From contig NZ_CP101114.1 in NCBI RefSeq assembly GCF_024297065.1, forward strand, positions 186,001 to 250,000: 64,000 bases of DNA. Reading direction: 5' to 3'. The DNA comes from Bartonella harrusi (GTDB lineage Bacteria; Pseudomonadota; Alphaproteobacteria; Rhizobiales; Rhizobiaceae). Position numbers and translations under genes: made by a program. Below the pieces are notes generated by a model, which did not search any database, was not told the origin of the DNA, and worked only from the letters and a program-made list of their open reading frames with translations. Of this stretch, positions 53,201-60,388 are shown piece after piece; the stretch's first letter is position 1, and every line of letters begins with the position of its first letter.

Positions 53201-55337
53201 CAAACATAAAATTGGCAATGCCATTCTTGGCGGTCTAAAAGGCTATGATTTCTATGATAAAAGCCAAGGTTTTTATCATGGGATAAAGAATGGCTCCCCA
53301 AAAGGGGCTCTTGCCAATATCGCTGATGTTTCAGCCAATGTCTCCGTGGGCTTTCAGACTGAGAAAGCAAGTGCCTCTTCTCAGACATCAACCGCAGAAA
53401 CCACAACAATAGAAGCAGGGCGTTCTGTCACGATGCAAGCCCATCAAGGCAACATCCATGGTGTTGGAACGGATATTATTGCCGGTACCAATCCACTTTA
53501 TGCAACGGGTAGCGATACACAGAGTGGAAATATCAACTTGGCAGCAGGGAAAGATATCATCCTTGAAAGTGCCAAAAACACCCAAGACACACAAAGTCGC
53601 ATGCAAAGTGCTTCGGTCAATGTTGGATACAGCTATGGTACGGGTGGTACAGGTTGGATGGGCAATGCCTCTTTTGGTAAAGGCAAGGGCTCCAGTGAAC
53701 AGGTTCAGCAGAAGAACAGCCATGTCATTGGCACCGGCACGGTTCACACTTCCAGTGGCGCCAACACTACATTGAAGGGTGCCGTGGTTTCTGGGAATCG
53801 TGTAGAAATGGCAATTGGTGGGGATTTGACCATTGCCAGCATCAGTGATACGGGACATGCTACCAACGAGCAGAAATCTGTTTCTGTTGGGTTTGATAGT
53901 GCGAAGAGTACGGATACAGCTTCAACCAATGTTTCCTTACAAAAGGATCAATCCTCCAGTGAGTATAGCAGCGTTATAGAGCAGTCGGGGATTAGAGCGG
54001 GGACGGGTGGTTTTGAAATCACTGTAAAGGATAAAACAACCCTGACAGGGGGTCTCATTGCCAGCAGTGCACCGGCAGAAAACAACCGTTTGACCACCGG
54101 AAGTATTATTGCCACGGATATTGATAACCATGCTGAGGCAAAAGCCAACAGCCGTGGGATTAGCATTGCTATGGGTGGTGCAATGCAAAAAGGGACATAT
54201 GGTGTTGCGAAAAATGTTGCCAAAAATATTTTAGATCATGCCAAAGCGCAAGATACAAAGGAAGGCGCAACCAAATCCGCTATTAGCAATGGCACTATCG
54301 TTATTACCGATGCAACGGGGCAGCAGGCATTGACAGGGCAAGGGGTTGAACAAACCATCGCCTCCCTCAACCGCGACACTGCGACAGCCCATCAAGCTGT
54401 ACAACCGCTTGATGTCGCCAAGCTAGAACAGATCGTGCATGAAAACCGTGAAATGGCAACCCAATTGCTAGAAGAAGGGTTTAAATACAGTGATGAAGCT
54501 TATAAAACCATGTTTATCAAAAAGCACCCCATCTCTGTGGTGGCCCGTGATAAAAATGGCAAAATCATCTATAAAAAAGATGAAAATGGGCAATATATAA
54601 GAGACGCTCGTGGTCAACAAATTCCCGAAACGCGTCCTTTAACGGATGAGGATAAGCAGCATTTACAGAAAGGCGCTGATGGCAAAGTGCATATCTCTCT
54701 CAATGGGATTTTTACATCGCCTGAAGAGGCTGCTGTTTATGCGGTTCAGCATGCCAATAATCAAAATGATCCGATTTATTTTGTCAACTTTCCGCAAGCA
54801 GATTCGGCCATCTCAGAGCTGCTGGTCGCAGGCTATCAAAAGTTTCTAGAAAATGACTTTTGGGGTTTGAGCAATTCAACACAAGAAGCAAAAGATTTGA
54901 TGTATGGCTACGGTAACAGCGGGTTGGAACTTTATGGCCATAGCCGTGGTGGCATGACAATTTATAACACGTTGAGTTCTTTAAAACATCAAGGCGTGCA
55001 TGATATAGCAGAAAACACCAATATCAATCTTTATGCGCCAGCGGCTAATGCCGCAGCTACAGCCGGTCTGTTAGCTTATGTGAGCAATGGCAAACAAACA
55101 ACAGTTGGCTTTGATGGGCATAAAGATGATTTTGTGAGCAGATGGATCGGAGGTAATGGCTATACCTTTGAGACAAAGCCTGCTGGCAGTAGTACTTGGA
55201 ACGAAATGTCGAAAATGTTCAAAAATCCCATAAGTGTCCATACTTGTCTTGGAGATGCAAGTCCAAAATGCCAAAAGCTGTATGGCACATCCCATTTAGA
55301 ACAAGTTCCTTCAAGAAAATCGTGGAGTAAAAAATGA
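47241..55337 (+). CDS. fhaB: FhaB/CdiA-like filamentous exoprotein with predicted hydrolase C-terminal domain
   Basis: 2,698 residues. A long signal peptide (to about residue 45, ending PIIQAQ) precedes a TPS secretion domain (about 46-300, with ANPNGISCNGCGFINT) and long filamentous repeats. A conserved region follows at about 2,340 (KSAISNGTIVITDATGQQA), then a C-terminal domain from about 2,464 (PLTDEDKQHLQKGADG). The domain has the elbow YGHSRGG (Ser about 2,568), a later Asp in GHKDDFVSR and His in SVHTCLGD, in the Ser-Asp-His order of alpha/beta hydrolases. I infer a contact-dependent inhibition effector. Its stop overlaps the next gene's ATG. Export needs the fhaC-like gene just upstream, which is frameshifted. 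Confidence 0.9.
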   Translation: MTHNQRTKRTAFFGVSVTRSMLKKTLLAGLGSTFLLQAPIIQAQITVDPHVGSVHRPNIVEAPNGVPSIDIVTPNGMGLSHNKYHDFNIGHPGVIFNNHTSEVGQSQLGGIMPGNPHLRSSGWAKVILNEVTSGNRSALEGPAEVFGHQADVIIANPNGISCNGCGFINTPRATLTTGVPEIDVSGFLKGFAVKGGDINFGEKGANFFSGKGLVDIVDIVSRTVHFEGPVAGREIGVSAGTGHFDYASRQMKDLMDITGKPEYAIDGSALGALQGDRIKLVATENGVGVRMRHDMAANVGQLQLSADGKISLKNVFGHGGVVLKSKSKSILAKSIASKKDVEIAAAKDVTLEKVGADGHLKADAQGGVLTISGKATSAGNMHLSSRGALKVSQVGSGADLTFATGGDLTIDGIVLAQGALKAQAGGNLQAGLFAGGVDMEATGAAGIVVLGSKGDVALESVRGSIHAANIYGAGDVRLVSHDGLFVSQTILSHHDVSIHGQPNSNAPVHFGQLLAYGKANIEGGVVDFSSLMTGDDALLTVGSLAAGTVMTAVDFAQSTEDGKIVLHDKGSFAVTAREGIKVGQIVSGENIDLFAGSDIYYDHVMGYGTATLTSVSGGISVENELSVMGDVRLTAKTLDLSNNRSHICTPQTLFLQGDHINVSGSTLTYGGLDFNSTNALDIHHALLRAIRDEVGTGDILFVAPGVMVDESTSVLAARDFVIKAGRLDNSGQLAAGQDLAFMVKGDVTNSKTGLIYAGGRGALKVDGALLNAFGAIIAEGDLLFSNAEGTGKSLSLVNKAGFIQAGGNLNIQTTTLKNEADSTPVITETSEYANIAFEKPEGADRLSDGMLYQDGPNLWGKGHEHQSHTGPFKGHVKIFLDVPLWTSKEETYGTVTLEDGTVYKAFTWEFKPVYDQKSVKQYSWNGSRRKAGWLWSINENWSHMTKQTVTQGLSHKPTVQGMIQSSGDLTINADNIDNHYSLMSAGGNADIHADVLTNLGATAYKNTYMHCNANTDNCYGYKADGSRDVSLDIANGKNRQISSEALDTVSGLVQAAGTLNLVVGTLNNTAAQGSITGDAHFEAKAVGGNPLDALNGLTANGLTAADALFIPKIALNGTTGVSDGSSLPVPKPQSGGVGGTLPKQNFLYETRAEFLDVGKFYGSAYYLHRIGYNPDREIFFLGDAYFEKQLIEKQMRDLVGQGLGKGAFIPGKDSIEQVKNLLDVGAEYAKTHNLPFGEALTAEQLASLESPMVIYVQQKVKGMDVYVPVLYIPEKDRASFVSAGALIMGDDVNITSENTSNSRITNSGRIAASHNLSVNVGDILAQGGHFAAGNDAVMVAEHNIGFAAGRTTVDGVETVLNTKALSAGGNARVIAKQDLTASGVGITTGGDLAMTTEQGNLTIGTAKTHHHTGRSDATMHHKSEVQSGGATTLLSGKKLNVLGSDVQAKDALHLQGKETVSIDATRNTMNNQNGSETSHVALHNGSHLRSGQETIVLSGQDIHIAASDIDAKGNVALGAQGEISIGVREDEMEYHLHTNNAKADMQASISQGSLIKSAGDVSVVAGQDGKQHDLTITGSDVAAEGKVGLKASNDIVITNAEDSLHYEMEYHKKGGTFSSSKSAHNKIDATTVVGSSVTGGEGVALDSGRDTTIIGSTLVAGKVAGKQEKAADQAKAEISIHSGGNITIKGAKQQFDQQQQSSSSSFFHEESSEKSEAHTTTVASVLGATGNIDLEAQGKGKITASHLVSNQDINMRAQDVTIDGMTEHHSSHSEEHKSGFGVGSGSGFVSIYGSEGKTQNGERFEYQGSSLNADGNVNIIAREKDVNVVGSDFNAQENIHVSAARNINVLPGHNSHSASSKEERTGFGFQFTKKTSGASLGIGIASTKDTGDQWETTAVQSHLMAKNDVQISAGNDVNLQATNVSANRDVNIDAGNNITLSQSYDTSNAKESHEKSFAGVTASVNIGILGTIQDVKNAAKRFDHGDTKHKIGNAILGGLKGYDFYDKSQGFYHGIKNGSPKGALANIADVSANVSVGFQTEKASASSQTSTAETTTIEAGRSVTMQAHQGNIHGVGTDIIAGTNPLYATGSDTQSGNINLAAGKDIILESAKNTQDTQSRMQSASVNVGYSYGTGGTGWMGNASFGKGKGSSEQVQQKNSHVIGTGTVHTSSGANTTLKGAVVSGNRVEMAIGGDLTIASISDTGHATNEQKSVSVGFDSAKSTDTASTNVSLQKDQSSSEYSSVIEQSGIRAGTGGFEITVKDKTTLTGGLIASSAPAENNRLTTGSIIATDIDNHAEAKANSRGISIAMGGAMQKGTYGVAKNVAKNILDHAKAQDTKEGATKSAISNGTIVITDATGQQALTGQGVEQTIASLNRDTATAHQAVQPLDVAKLEQIVHENREMATQLLEEGFKYSDEAYKTMFIKKHPISVVARDKNGKIIYKKDENGQYIRDARGQQIPETRPLTDEDKQHLQKGADGKVHISLNGIFTSPEEAAVYAVQHANNQNDPIYFVNFPQADSAISELLVAGYQKFLENDFWGLSNSTQEAKDLMYGYGNSGLELYGHSRGGMTIYNTLSSLKHQGVHDIAENTNINLYAPAANAAATAGLLAYVSNGKQTTVGFDGHKDDFVSRWIGGNGYTFETKPAGSSTWNEMSKMFKNPISVHTCLGDASPKCQKLYGTSHLEQVPSRKSWSKK

Positions 55338-55735
55338 AACAAATTTTAAAATTATTAAGTACTATAATTCTGTTGAGTATAGTGGGATGCCAGTTTAATA
55401 AACCTCCTCTAGGAGAGATAGCTGCGTGGGAGAAACCAGGAGCAGATTTTACTGAAGTAGCAAAAGCTTTGTTAGAATGTGGCATGCCAACACCTTATGA
55501 TGTCGATCCGGAAAATAGAAAGCTCAGCTACAATGCATGGGCAACTATTGATGCTTGTATGGTTCAATCAGGGTTTCGTGATAAAGTAGGGGGTGGGACT
55601 TGGTGTGAGAATCACAAATCCGAGGACCTCCCCATCTGTCGTCCAGGTGCTGTTATTCCGCAGCGCAGTGTCAAGAGGCGCTTAAACAGCCCTTTTTGTA
55701 AACAGCATCCAGAACAATATGAATGTTATCCCTAA
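55334..55735 (+). CDS. Candidate immunity lipoprotein for the FhaB C-terminal domain
   Basis: A 133-residue lipoprotein whose ATG overlaps the fhaB stop (ATGA), so translation is probably coupled. Lipobox SIVGC; the mature protein begins CQFNKPP. About six further cysteines (LLECGMP, DACMVQ, TWCENH, LPICRPG, SPFCK, YECYP) could form disulfides in the periplasm. Immediate coupling to a polymorphic toxin end, plus repeated pairing downstream, suggests an immunity protein placed at the membrane where the effector would act. Function is inferred; I know no family name. Confidence 0.75.
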   Translation: MKQILKLLSTIILLSIVGCQFNKPPLGEIAAWEKPGADFTEVAKALLECGMPTPYDVDPENRKLSYNAWATIDACMVQSGFRDKVGGGTWCENHKSEDLPICRPGAVIPQRSVKRRLNSPFCKQHPEQYECYP

Positions 55736-55738
55736 GTC

Positions 55739-56473
55739 TTGCTGATGATAATGAACAATCCTGCTCTTTTGGCGGGATTGTTTCTCTGGAGGCATCCTTT
55801 AACGGATGAGGAGAAACAGCATTTACAGAAAGGTGCTGATGGTCGGGTTCAGATCTCTTTCAATGGGATTTTTACACCGTCTGAAGAGGCCGCTGTTTAT
55901 GCTGTTCAACATGCTAAAAATAAAAATGATCCAATTTATCTTGTTGAGTTTCCGCAAGCAGACTCGGCCATATCAGAGCTGCTGGTCGCAGGGTATCAAA
56001 AGTTTATGGAAAATGACTTTTGGGGTTTGAGCAATTCAACACAAGAAGCAAAAGATTTGATGTATGGCTACGGTAATAGCGGGTTGGAACTTTATGGCCA
56101 TAGCCGTGGTGGCATGACAATTTATAACACGTTGAATTCTTTCAAACAAGAAGGCGTGCATGGTATAGCCGACAATACGCATATCAATTTCTATGGACCA
56201 GCCTTTAATGTTTCTGTTGCAGCCGGTCTGTTAGGTTATGTGAGTGATGGCAAACAAACCACGATTGGCTTTGATGGGAATAGATATGACTTTGTAAGCA
56301 GGGTGATTGGTGGCAATGGCTATACCTATGGGACAATGCCTGCTGGCAGCAACGTTTGGATGGAATGGTGGAGAGTGGTCACAAACCCCATAAGCTCCCA
56401 TACTTGTCTTGGAGATGCAGGCAAAATGTGTGAAAAGCGTTACGGCACATCTCATCTAGAACAAAAACCTTGA
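55739..56473 (+). CDS. Orphan FhaB/CdiA C-terminal toxin module 1 (class A)
   Basis: The frame spans 244 codons, but real homology starts at PLTDEEKQHLQKGADG (about residue 20), exactly where the fhaB C-terminal domain begins. The elbow LYGHSRGGMT, the Asp in FDGNRYDFVSR and the His in SSHTCLGDAG are kept. The first codons lie in the hairpin that follows the previous lipoprotein gene, and no good ribosome site is seen, so it is probably silent until recombined into fhaB. Its partner is the lipoprotein at 56494. Confidence 0.7.
   Translation: MLMIMNNPALLAGLFLWRHPLTDEEKQHLQKGADGRVQISFNGIFTPSEEAAVYAVQHAKNKNDPIYLVEFPQADSAISELLVAGYQKFMENDFWGLSNSTQEAKDLMYGYGNSGLELYGHSRGGMTIYNTLNSFKQEGVHGIADNTHINFYGPAFNVSVAAGLLGYVSDGKQTTIGFDGNRYDFVSRVIGGNGYTYGTMPAGSNVWMEWWRVVTNPISSHTCLGDAGKMCEKRYGTSHLEQKP
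55754..55782 (+). terminator. Array hairpin 1
   Basis: AACAATCC pairs with GGGATTGTT, followed by TTTCTC-type sequence. It lies just after the lipoprotein gene and could end the fhaB transcript before the silent cassettes. Confidence 0.55.
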
Positions 56474-56493
56474 ATGAGATCATGGAGTAAAAA

Positions 56494-56895
56494 ATGAAAC
56501 AAATTTTAAAGTTATTAAGTACTATAATTCTGTTGAGTATAGTGGGATGTCAGTTTAATAAAACTCCCACATCATCTTTGGCGGCATGGAAGAAGCCAGG
56601 AGCAGATTTTACTGAAGTTGGAAAAGCCTTGTTAGAATGTGGCATGCCAACCCCTTATGATGTTTTTCCAGAAAATCAAAAGTTAAGTAACAATGCACTA
56701 GCAACAATTCATGCTTGCATGGTTCAATCAGGATTCCGTTATGAAGAAAGGGGGGGAGGATGGTGTGTAAATCATAAAGCCGAAAACCTTCCCATCTGTC
56801 GTCCAGGTGCTGTTATTCCGCAGCGCAGTGTCAAGAGGCGTTTAAACAGCCCTTTTTGTAAACAGCATCCAGAACAATATGAATGTTATCCCTAA
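56494..56895 (+). CDS. Candidate immunity lipoprotein 2
   Basis: 133 residues, ribosome site GGAG six bases before the ATG, 21 bases after toxin module 1. Lipobox SIVGC, mature CQFNKTPTSS. It differs from the protein at 55334 mainly in the residues between the lipobox and KPGADF and in the middle (PYDVFPENQKLSNNALATIH), and shares the C-terminal PQRSVKRRLNSPFCK. The variable middle is where toxin specificity might lie. Confidence 0.72.
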   Translation: MKQILKLLSTIILLSIVGCQFNKTPTSSLAAWKKPGADFTEVGKALLECGMPTPYDVFPENQKLSNNALATIHACMVQSGFRYEERGGGWCVNHKAENLPICRPGAVIPQRSVKRRLNSPFCKQHPEQYECYP

Positions 56896-56898
56896 GTC

Positions 56899-57633
56899 TT
56901 GCTGATGATAATGAACAATCCTGCTCTTTTGGCGGGATTGTTTCTCTGGAGGCATCCTTTAACGGATGAGGAGAAACAGCATTTACAGAAAGGTGCTGAT
57001 GGTCGGGTTCAGATCTCTTTCAATGGGATTTTTACACCGTCTGAAGAGGCCGCTGTTTATGCTGTTCAACATGCTAAAAATAAAAATGATCCAATTTATC
57101 TTGTTGAGTTTCCGCAAGCAGACTCGGCCATATCAGAGCTGCTGGTCGCAGGGTATCAAAAGTTTATGGAAAATGACTTTTGGGGTTTGAGCAATTCAAC
57201 ACAAGAAGCAAAAGATTTGATGTATGGCTACGGTAATAGCGGGTTGGAACTTTATGGCCATAGCCGTGGTGGCATGACAATTTATAACACGTTGAATTCT
57301 TTCAAACAAGAAGGCGTGCATGGTATAGCCGACAATACGCATATCAATTTCTATGGACCAGCCTTTAATGTTTCTGTTGCAGCCGGTCTGTTAGGTTATG
57401 TGAGTGATGGCAAACAAACCACGATTGGCTTTGATGGGAATAGATATGACTTTGTAAGCAGGGTGATTGGTGGCAATGGCTATACCTATGGGACAATGCC
57501 TGCTGGCAGCAACGTTTGGATGGAATGGTGGAGAGTGGTCACAAACCCCATAAGCTCCCATACTTGTCTTGGAGATGCAGGCAAAATGTGTGAAAAGCGT
57601 TACGGCACATCTCATCTAGAACAAAAACCTTGA
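56899..57633 (+). CDS. Orphan FhaB/CdiA C-terminal toxin module 2 (class A, identical to module 1)
   Basis: Its 244 codons encode a product identical to module 1, again beginning in the hairpin and becoming homologous to fhaB at PLTDEEKQHL. The GHSRGG elbow and later Asp and His are intact. The lipoprotein that follows (57654) differs from the one after module 1, so the same toxin sequence has two different neighbours. Probably silent. Confidence 0.7.
   Translation: MLMIMNNPALLAGLFLWRHPLTDEEKQHLQKGADGRVQISFNGIFTPSEEAAVYAVQHAKNKNDPIYLVEFPQADSAISELLVAGYQKFMENDFWGLSNSTQEAKDLMYGYGNSGLELYGHSRGGMTIYNTLNSFKQEGVHGIADNTHINFYGPAFNVSVAAGLLGYVSDGKQTTIGFDGNRYDFVSRVIGGNGYTYGTMPAGSNVWMEWWRVVTNPISSHTCLGDAGKMCEKRYGTSHLEQKP
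56914..56942 (+). terminator. Array hairpin 2
   Basis: The same element as hairpin 1, 1,160 bases further on, directly after the second lipoprotein gene. Confidence 0.55.
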
Positions 57634-57653
57634 ATGAGATCATGGAGTAAAAG

Positions 57654-58055
57654 ATGAAACAACTTTTAAAATTATTAGGTGCGATAATTCTATTGAGTAT
57701 AGTTGGGTGTCAGTTTAACAAACCTCCTACATCATCTTTGGCGATGTGGGAGAAACCAGGAGCAGATTTTACTGAAGTTGGAAAAGCATTGTTAGAATGT
57801 GGCATGCCAACCCCTTATGATGTTTTTCCAGAAAATCAAAAGTTAAGCTTAAATAAAAAGGCGCTCATTGATTCTTGCATGGTTCAATCAGGATTTCGCT
57901 ATAAAGATGAAGTAGGAACGTGGTGTGAGAATGTTCAGGGGAAGGATCTTCCGGCTTGTCGTCCAGGTGCTGTTATTCCGCAGCGCAGTGTCAAGAGGCG
58001 CTTAAACAGCCCTTTTTGTAAAAAAAGTCCAGTACAACCTGAATGCAAGCCTTAA
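57654..58055 (+). CDS. Candidate immunity lipoprotein 3
   Basis: 133 residues with GGAG upstream and lipobox SIVGC (mature CQFNKPPTSS). Its central part (KLSLNKKALIDSCMVQSGF) and its VQGKDLPACRPG segment differ from lipoproteins 1 and 2; the latter matches the orphan copy at 22849. The C-terminus ends KKSPVQPECKP. This points to mosaic exchange among family members. Confidence 0.72.
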   Translation: MKQLLKLLGAIILLSIVGCQFNKPPTSSLAMWEKPGADFTEVGKALLECGMPTPYDVFPENQKLSLNKKALIDSCMVQSGFRYKDEVGTWCENVQGKDLPACRPGAVIPQRSVKRRLNSPFCKKSPVQPECKP

Positions 58056-58073
58056 TTTTTACTGGTGATAATG

Positions 58074-58102
58074 AACAATCCTGCTCTTATAGCGGGATTG
58101 TT
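58074..58102 (+). terminator. Array hairpin 3
   Basis: AACAATCC with GGGATTGTT, followed by TTTTCTTATTT, a better T tract than in the other copies. No toxin module follows this one. Confidence 0.6.
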
Positions 58103-58188
58103 TTCTTATTTCACCATCGCAATACACAAATATCAACAGGCTTACGAGCCATCTCACCGTAAAATAGATCCCTTAAAGGAGGGACAAA

Positions 58189-58548
58189 ATGAAGAAAACT
58201 TTAAAACTATTGAGCTGCATAGCTCTCTTAAGTACGGCTGGATGTGTTAATTCAATTCCCTCACTTTCTCCAGAATTATGGAGAAAGAAAATACTTTTAG
58301 AATGTGGAGTACCGGATTTTGATAAGGTTGTGGCGCTAGATTTGAATCAATACGCCAGTATTGAAATGTGTATGGCGCAATCAGGTTTCCGCCCTAGCTT
58401 TCCAATACAAGGTTTTTGTGAGAATCACAAAGCCGAAAATCTTCCCATTTGTCGTCCAGGTGCTGTCATGCCTCAACGAAGTGTTGAGAGACGCTTAAAG
58501 AGCCCTTACTGTAAAAAGCATTCAGAACAATATGAATGCCAACCTTAA
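58189..58548 (+). CDS. Candidate immunity lipoprotein 4 (divergent)
   Basis: 119 residues with a strong ribosome site (GGAGGG) and lipobox STAGC. The mature part lacks the KPGADF block and is shorter (CVNSIPSLSPELW, LLECGVPDFDKV), but keeps the later cysteines and the PQRSVERRLKSPYCKK end. No toxin module precedes it: the previous element is lipoprotein 3 and its hairpin. It could be a solitary immunity gene or match a lost toxin. Its 3' end overlaps the next reading frame by 17 bases. Confidence 0.7.
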   Translation: MKKTLKLLSCIALLSTAGCVNSIPSLSPELWRKKILLECGVPDFDKVVALDLNQYASIEMCMAQSGFRPSFPIQGFCENHKAENLPICRPGAVMPQRSVERRLKSPYCKKHSEQYECQP

Positions 58549-60388
58549 CAGCATGCAAAGCGCTTCGGTCAATGTTGGATACAGCTACGGCACCGGTGGT
58601 GCGGGGGGAACAGGCAATGCTTCCTTTAGCCAAGGGGAAAGCTCCAGTAAAGAGCTTCAGCAGAAGAACAGCCATGTCATTGGCACCGGTACTGTTCACA
58701 CTTCCAGTGGCGCCAACACCACATTGGCAGGCGCTGTAGTTTCTGGAAATCAGGTCAAAGTGGATGTGGGGGAAAGTTTGACCATTACCAGCCGCAGTGA
58801 TAGTGGACAAACTTCCAACAAGCAGAAGACTGCTTCTGTTGGTTTTGGTGGGAGCAAAAGTTTTGATTCTGGCTCAACAAGCCTCTCCTCACAAAAGGAT
58901 CAATCCTCCAGTGATTATAGCAGTGTTATAGAGCAATCGGGGATTAGAGCGGGTGATGGCGGTTTTGATATCAACGTTAAAGATAACACAACCCTGACAG
59001 GGGGTCTCATTTCCAGTACTGCACCAGCAGAAAACAACCGTTTGACCACTGGAAGCATCACGACCACGGACATTACCAACAGTGCCCATGCAAAAGCGAG
59101 CAGCCATGGGGTTAGTGTTTCTGGTGGTGGTGTTTTACAACAGGGGACATCTGGTATCCTAAAGAATCTTGCCAAAAATGCTTTAGGGCATGACAAAGTC
59201 AAGGACGCAGCGGAAGGGGAAACCAAATCGGCTATCAGTGAGGGCATCATTATCCTGACAGATGCAACCAACCAAAGAGCGATGGGGCAAGATGCAGGAC
59301 AAATCATTGATGCCCTCAACCGCAACACCGCGGCAGCCCATCAAACCGTGGCACCGATAGATGTCTCCTCGCTTGAGGGGGCAGTGCATAATCGCTTAGA
59401 TATGATCAATGATTTATTGGATGAAGGGTTTGGTTATTTTGGCAAAGTGCACGAAATTGCAAATGTCAAAAAGCATCCTGTGGGTGAGGTTTTGCATGAT
59501 GAAAATGGCGACGTAGTCTATGCAACCAATGAAAATGGAGAACCTATAAAAGACAGCGATGGAGAATATATTGCTCTGTATCATTATTTAACACCTGAAG
59601 AAGAGCAGAACTTAAAAGCCGGTTCTGATGGCATCAGGCGTATGTTCTACAATGGCCTTTTTAACACACCAGATGACGCAGCGTATAATGCTGTCCACTT
59701 ATCTGATAATGCGCATGAGCCGCTTTATTTTACATACCACCCACAAGCTGAAGACATGATCGTAGAGGTAGGATTAGCAATTTATGAGTATTTTGGGGGA
59801 TGGAGTAATTCAAGCAAGAAGTTCCAAAATTTTGTGAAGCAATATGGCAATACGAAGACACGTGTGAGTGCGCATAGCCGTGGCGCTTTGACAGTGGGCA
59901 ATGGATTGCGTGACTTTGAACGGCGTGGCATCCATGGTATCGCACAAGAAACAGATATCTATCTTTATGGACCAGCTGATAACGCTCAAGAGATGGTAAA
60001 TGCACTATATTATGTAAGTGATGGCAAAAAAGATCATATTTATTTACAAAACCATATATTCGATCCCATTGGTATAGTGTTTGGTCATAATCCACCTACA
60101 ACTTATAAGATACCTTTAAATCTAGATGCTTCACTTTTGAAGAAAGCTACAAAAAATCCTTTATATATGACGCAGTTTGTAGCAAACAGTTTATTGACTA
60201 TAGCAACCTCTCCACTGAGAGAGCAAGGGAAAGCATTAGCGGGTTTCAAACCTAGCACCCATAGGTGTTATGGTAATGCGGATAAGGCGTGTGTAAGAGG
60301 TTATGGAACTCCTCATGATACAATAATTTATGCACCACATGCAATTTTAGATAATTCAGGTTTAGGTTATTTATGGAGGAAAAAATGA
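58532..60388 (+). CDS. Partial FhaB with class B C-terminal toxin domain
   Basis: 618 codons. From about residue 8 (MQSASVNVGYSYGTGG) it is homologous to fhaB from about residue 2,120 onward: filament repeats, the KSAISEGIIILTDATN region, then a different C-terminal domain. That domain has MFYNGLFNTPDDAAYNAV, the elbow VSAHSRGALT, an Asp in NHIFDPIG and a His in STHRCYGN, so it is a second hydrolase class. The secretion domain and most of the filament are missing and the start lies inside the preceding lipoprotein gene, so it is a truncated copy with a longer recombination arm. Confidence 0.75.
   Translation: MNANLNSMQSASVNVGYSYGTGGAGGTGNASFSQGESSSKELQQKNSHVIGTGTVHTSSGANTTLAGAVVSGNQVKVDVGESLTITSRSDSGQTSNKQKTASVGFGGSKSFDSGSTSLSSQKDQSSSDYSSVIEQSGIRAGDGGFDINVKDNTTLTGGLISSTAPAENNRLTTGSITTTDITNSAHAKASSHGVSVSGGGVLQQGTSGILKNLAKNALGHDKVKDAAEGETKSAISEGIIILTDATNQRAMGQDAGQIIDALNRNTAAAHQTVAPIDVSSLEGAVHNRLDMINDLLDEGFGYFGKVHEIANVKKHPVGEVLHDENGDVVYATNENGEPIKDSDGEYIALYHYLTPEEEQNLKAGSDGIRRMFYNGLFNTPDDAAYNAVHLSDNAHEPLYFTYHPQAEDMIVEVGLAIYEYFGGWSNSSKKFQNFVKQYGNTKTRVSAHSRGALTVGNGLRDFERRGIHGIAQETDIYLYGPADNAQEMVNALYYVSDGKKDHIYLQNHIFDPIGIVFGHNPPTTYKIPLNLDASLLKKATKNPLYMTQFVANSLLTIATSPLREQGKALAGFKPSTHRCYGNADKACVRGYGTPHDTIIYAPHAILDNSGLGYLWRKK

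Larger units (their letters stand above)
55682..57649 (+). repeat. Tandem duplication of a cassette end, about 808 bases, period 1,160
   Basis: Bases 55682-56489 and 56842-57649 look identical to me, and both encode the same 244-residue toxin-module frame. The lipoprotein genes between them differ, so the identical part is the hairpin plus toxin module. It indicates a recent duplication or gene conversion. Confidence 0.85.
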
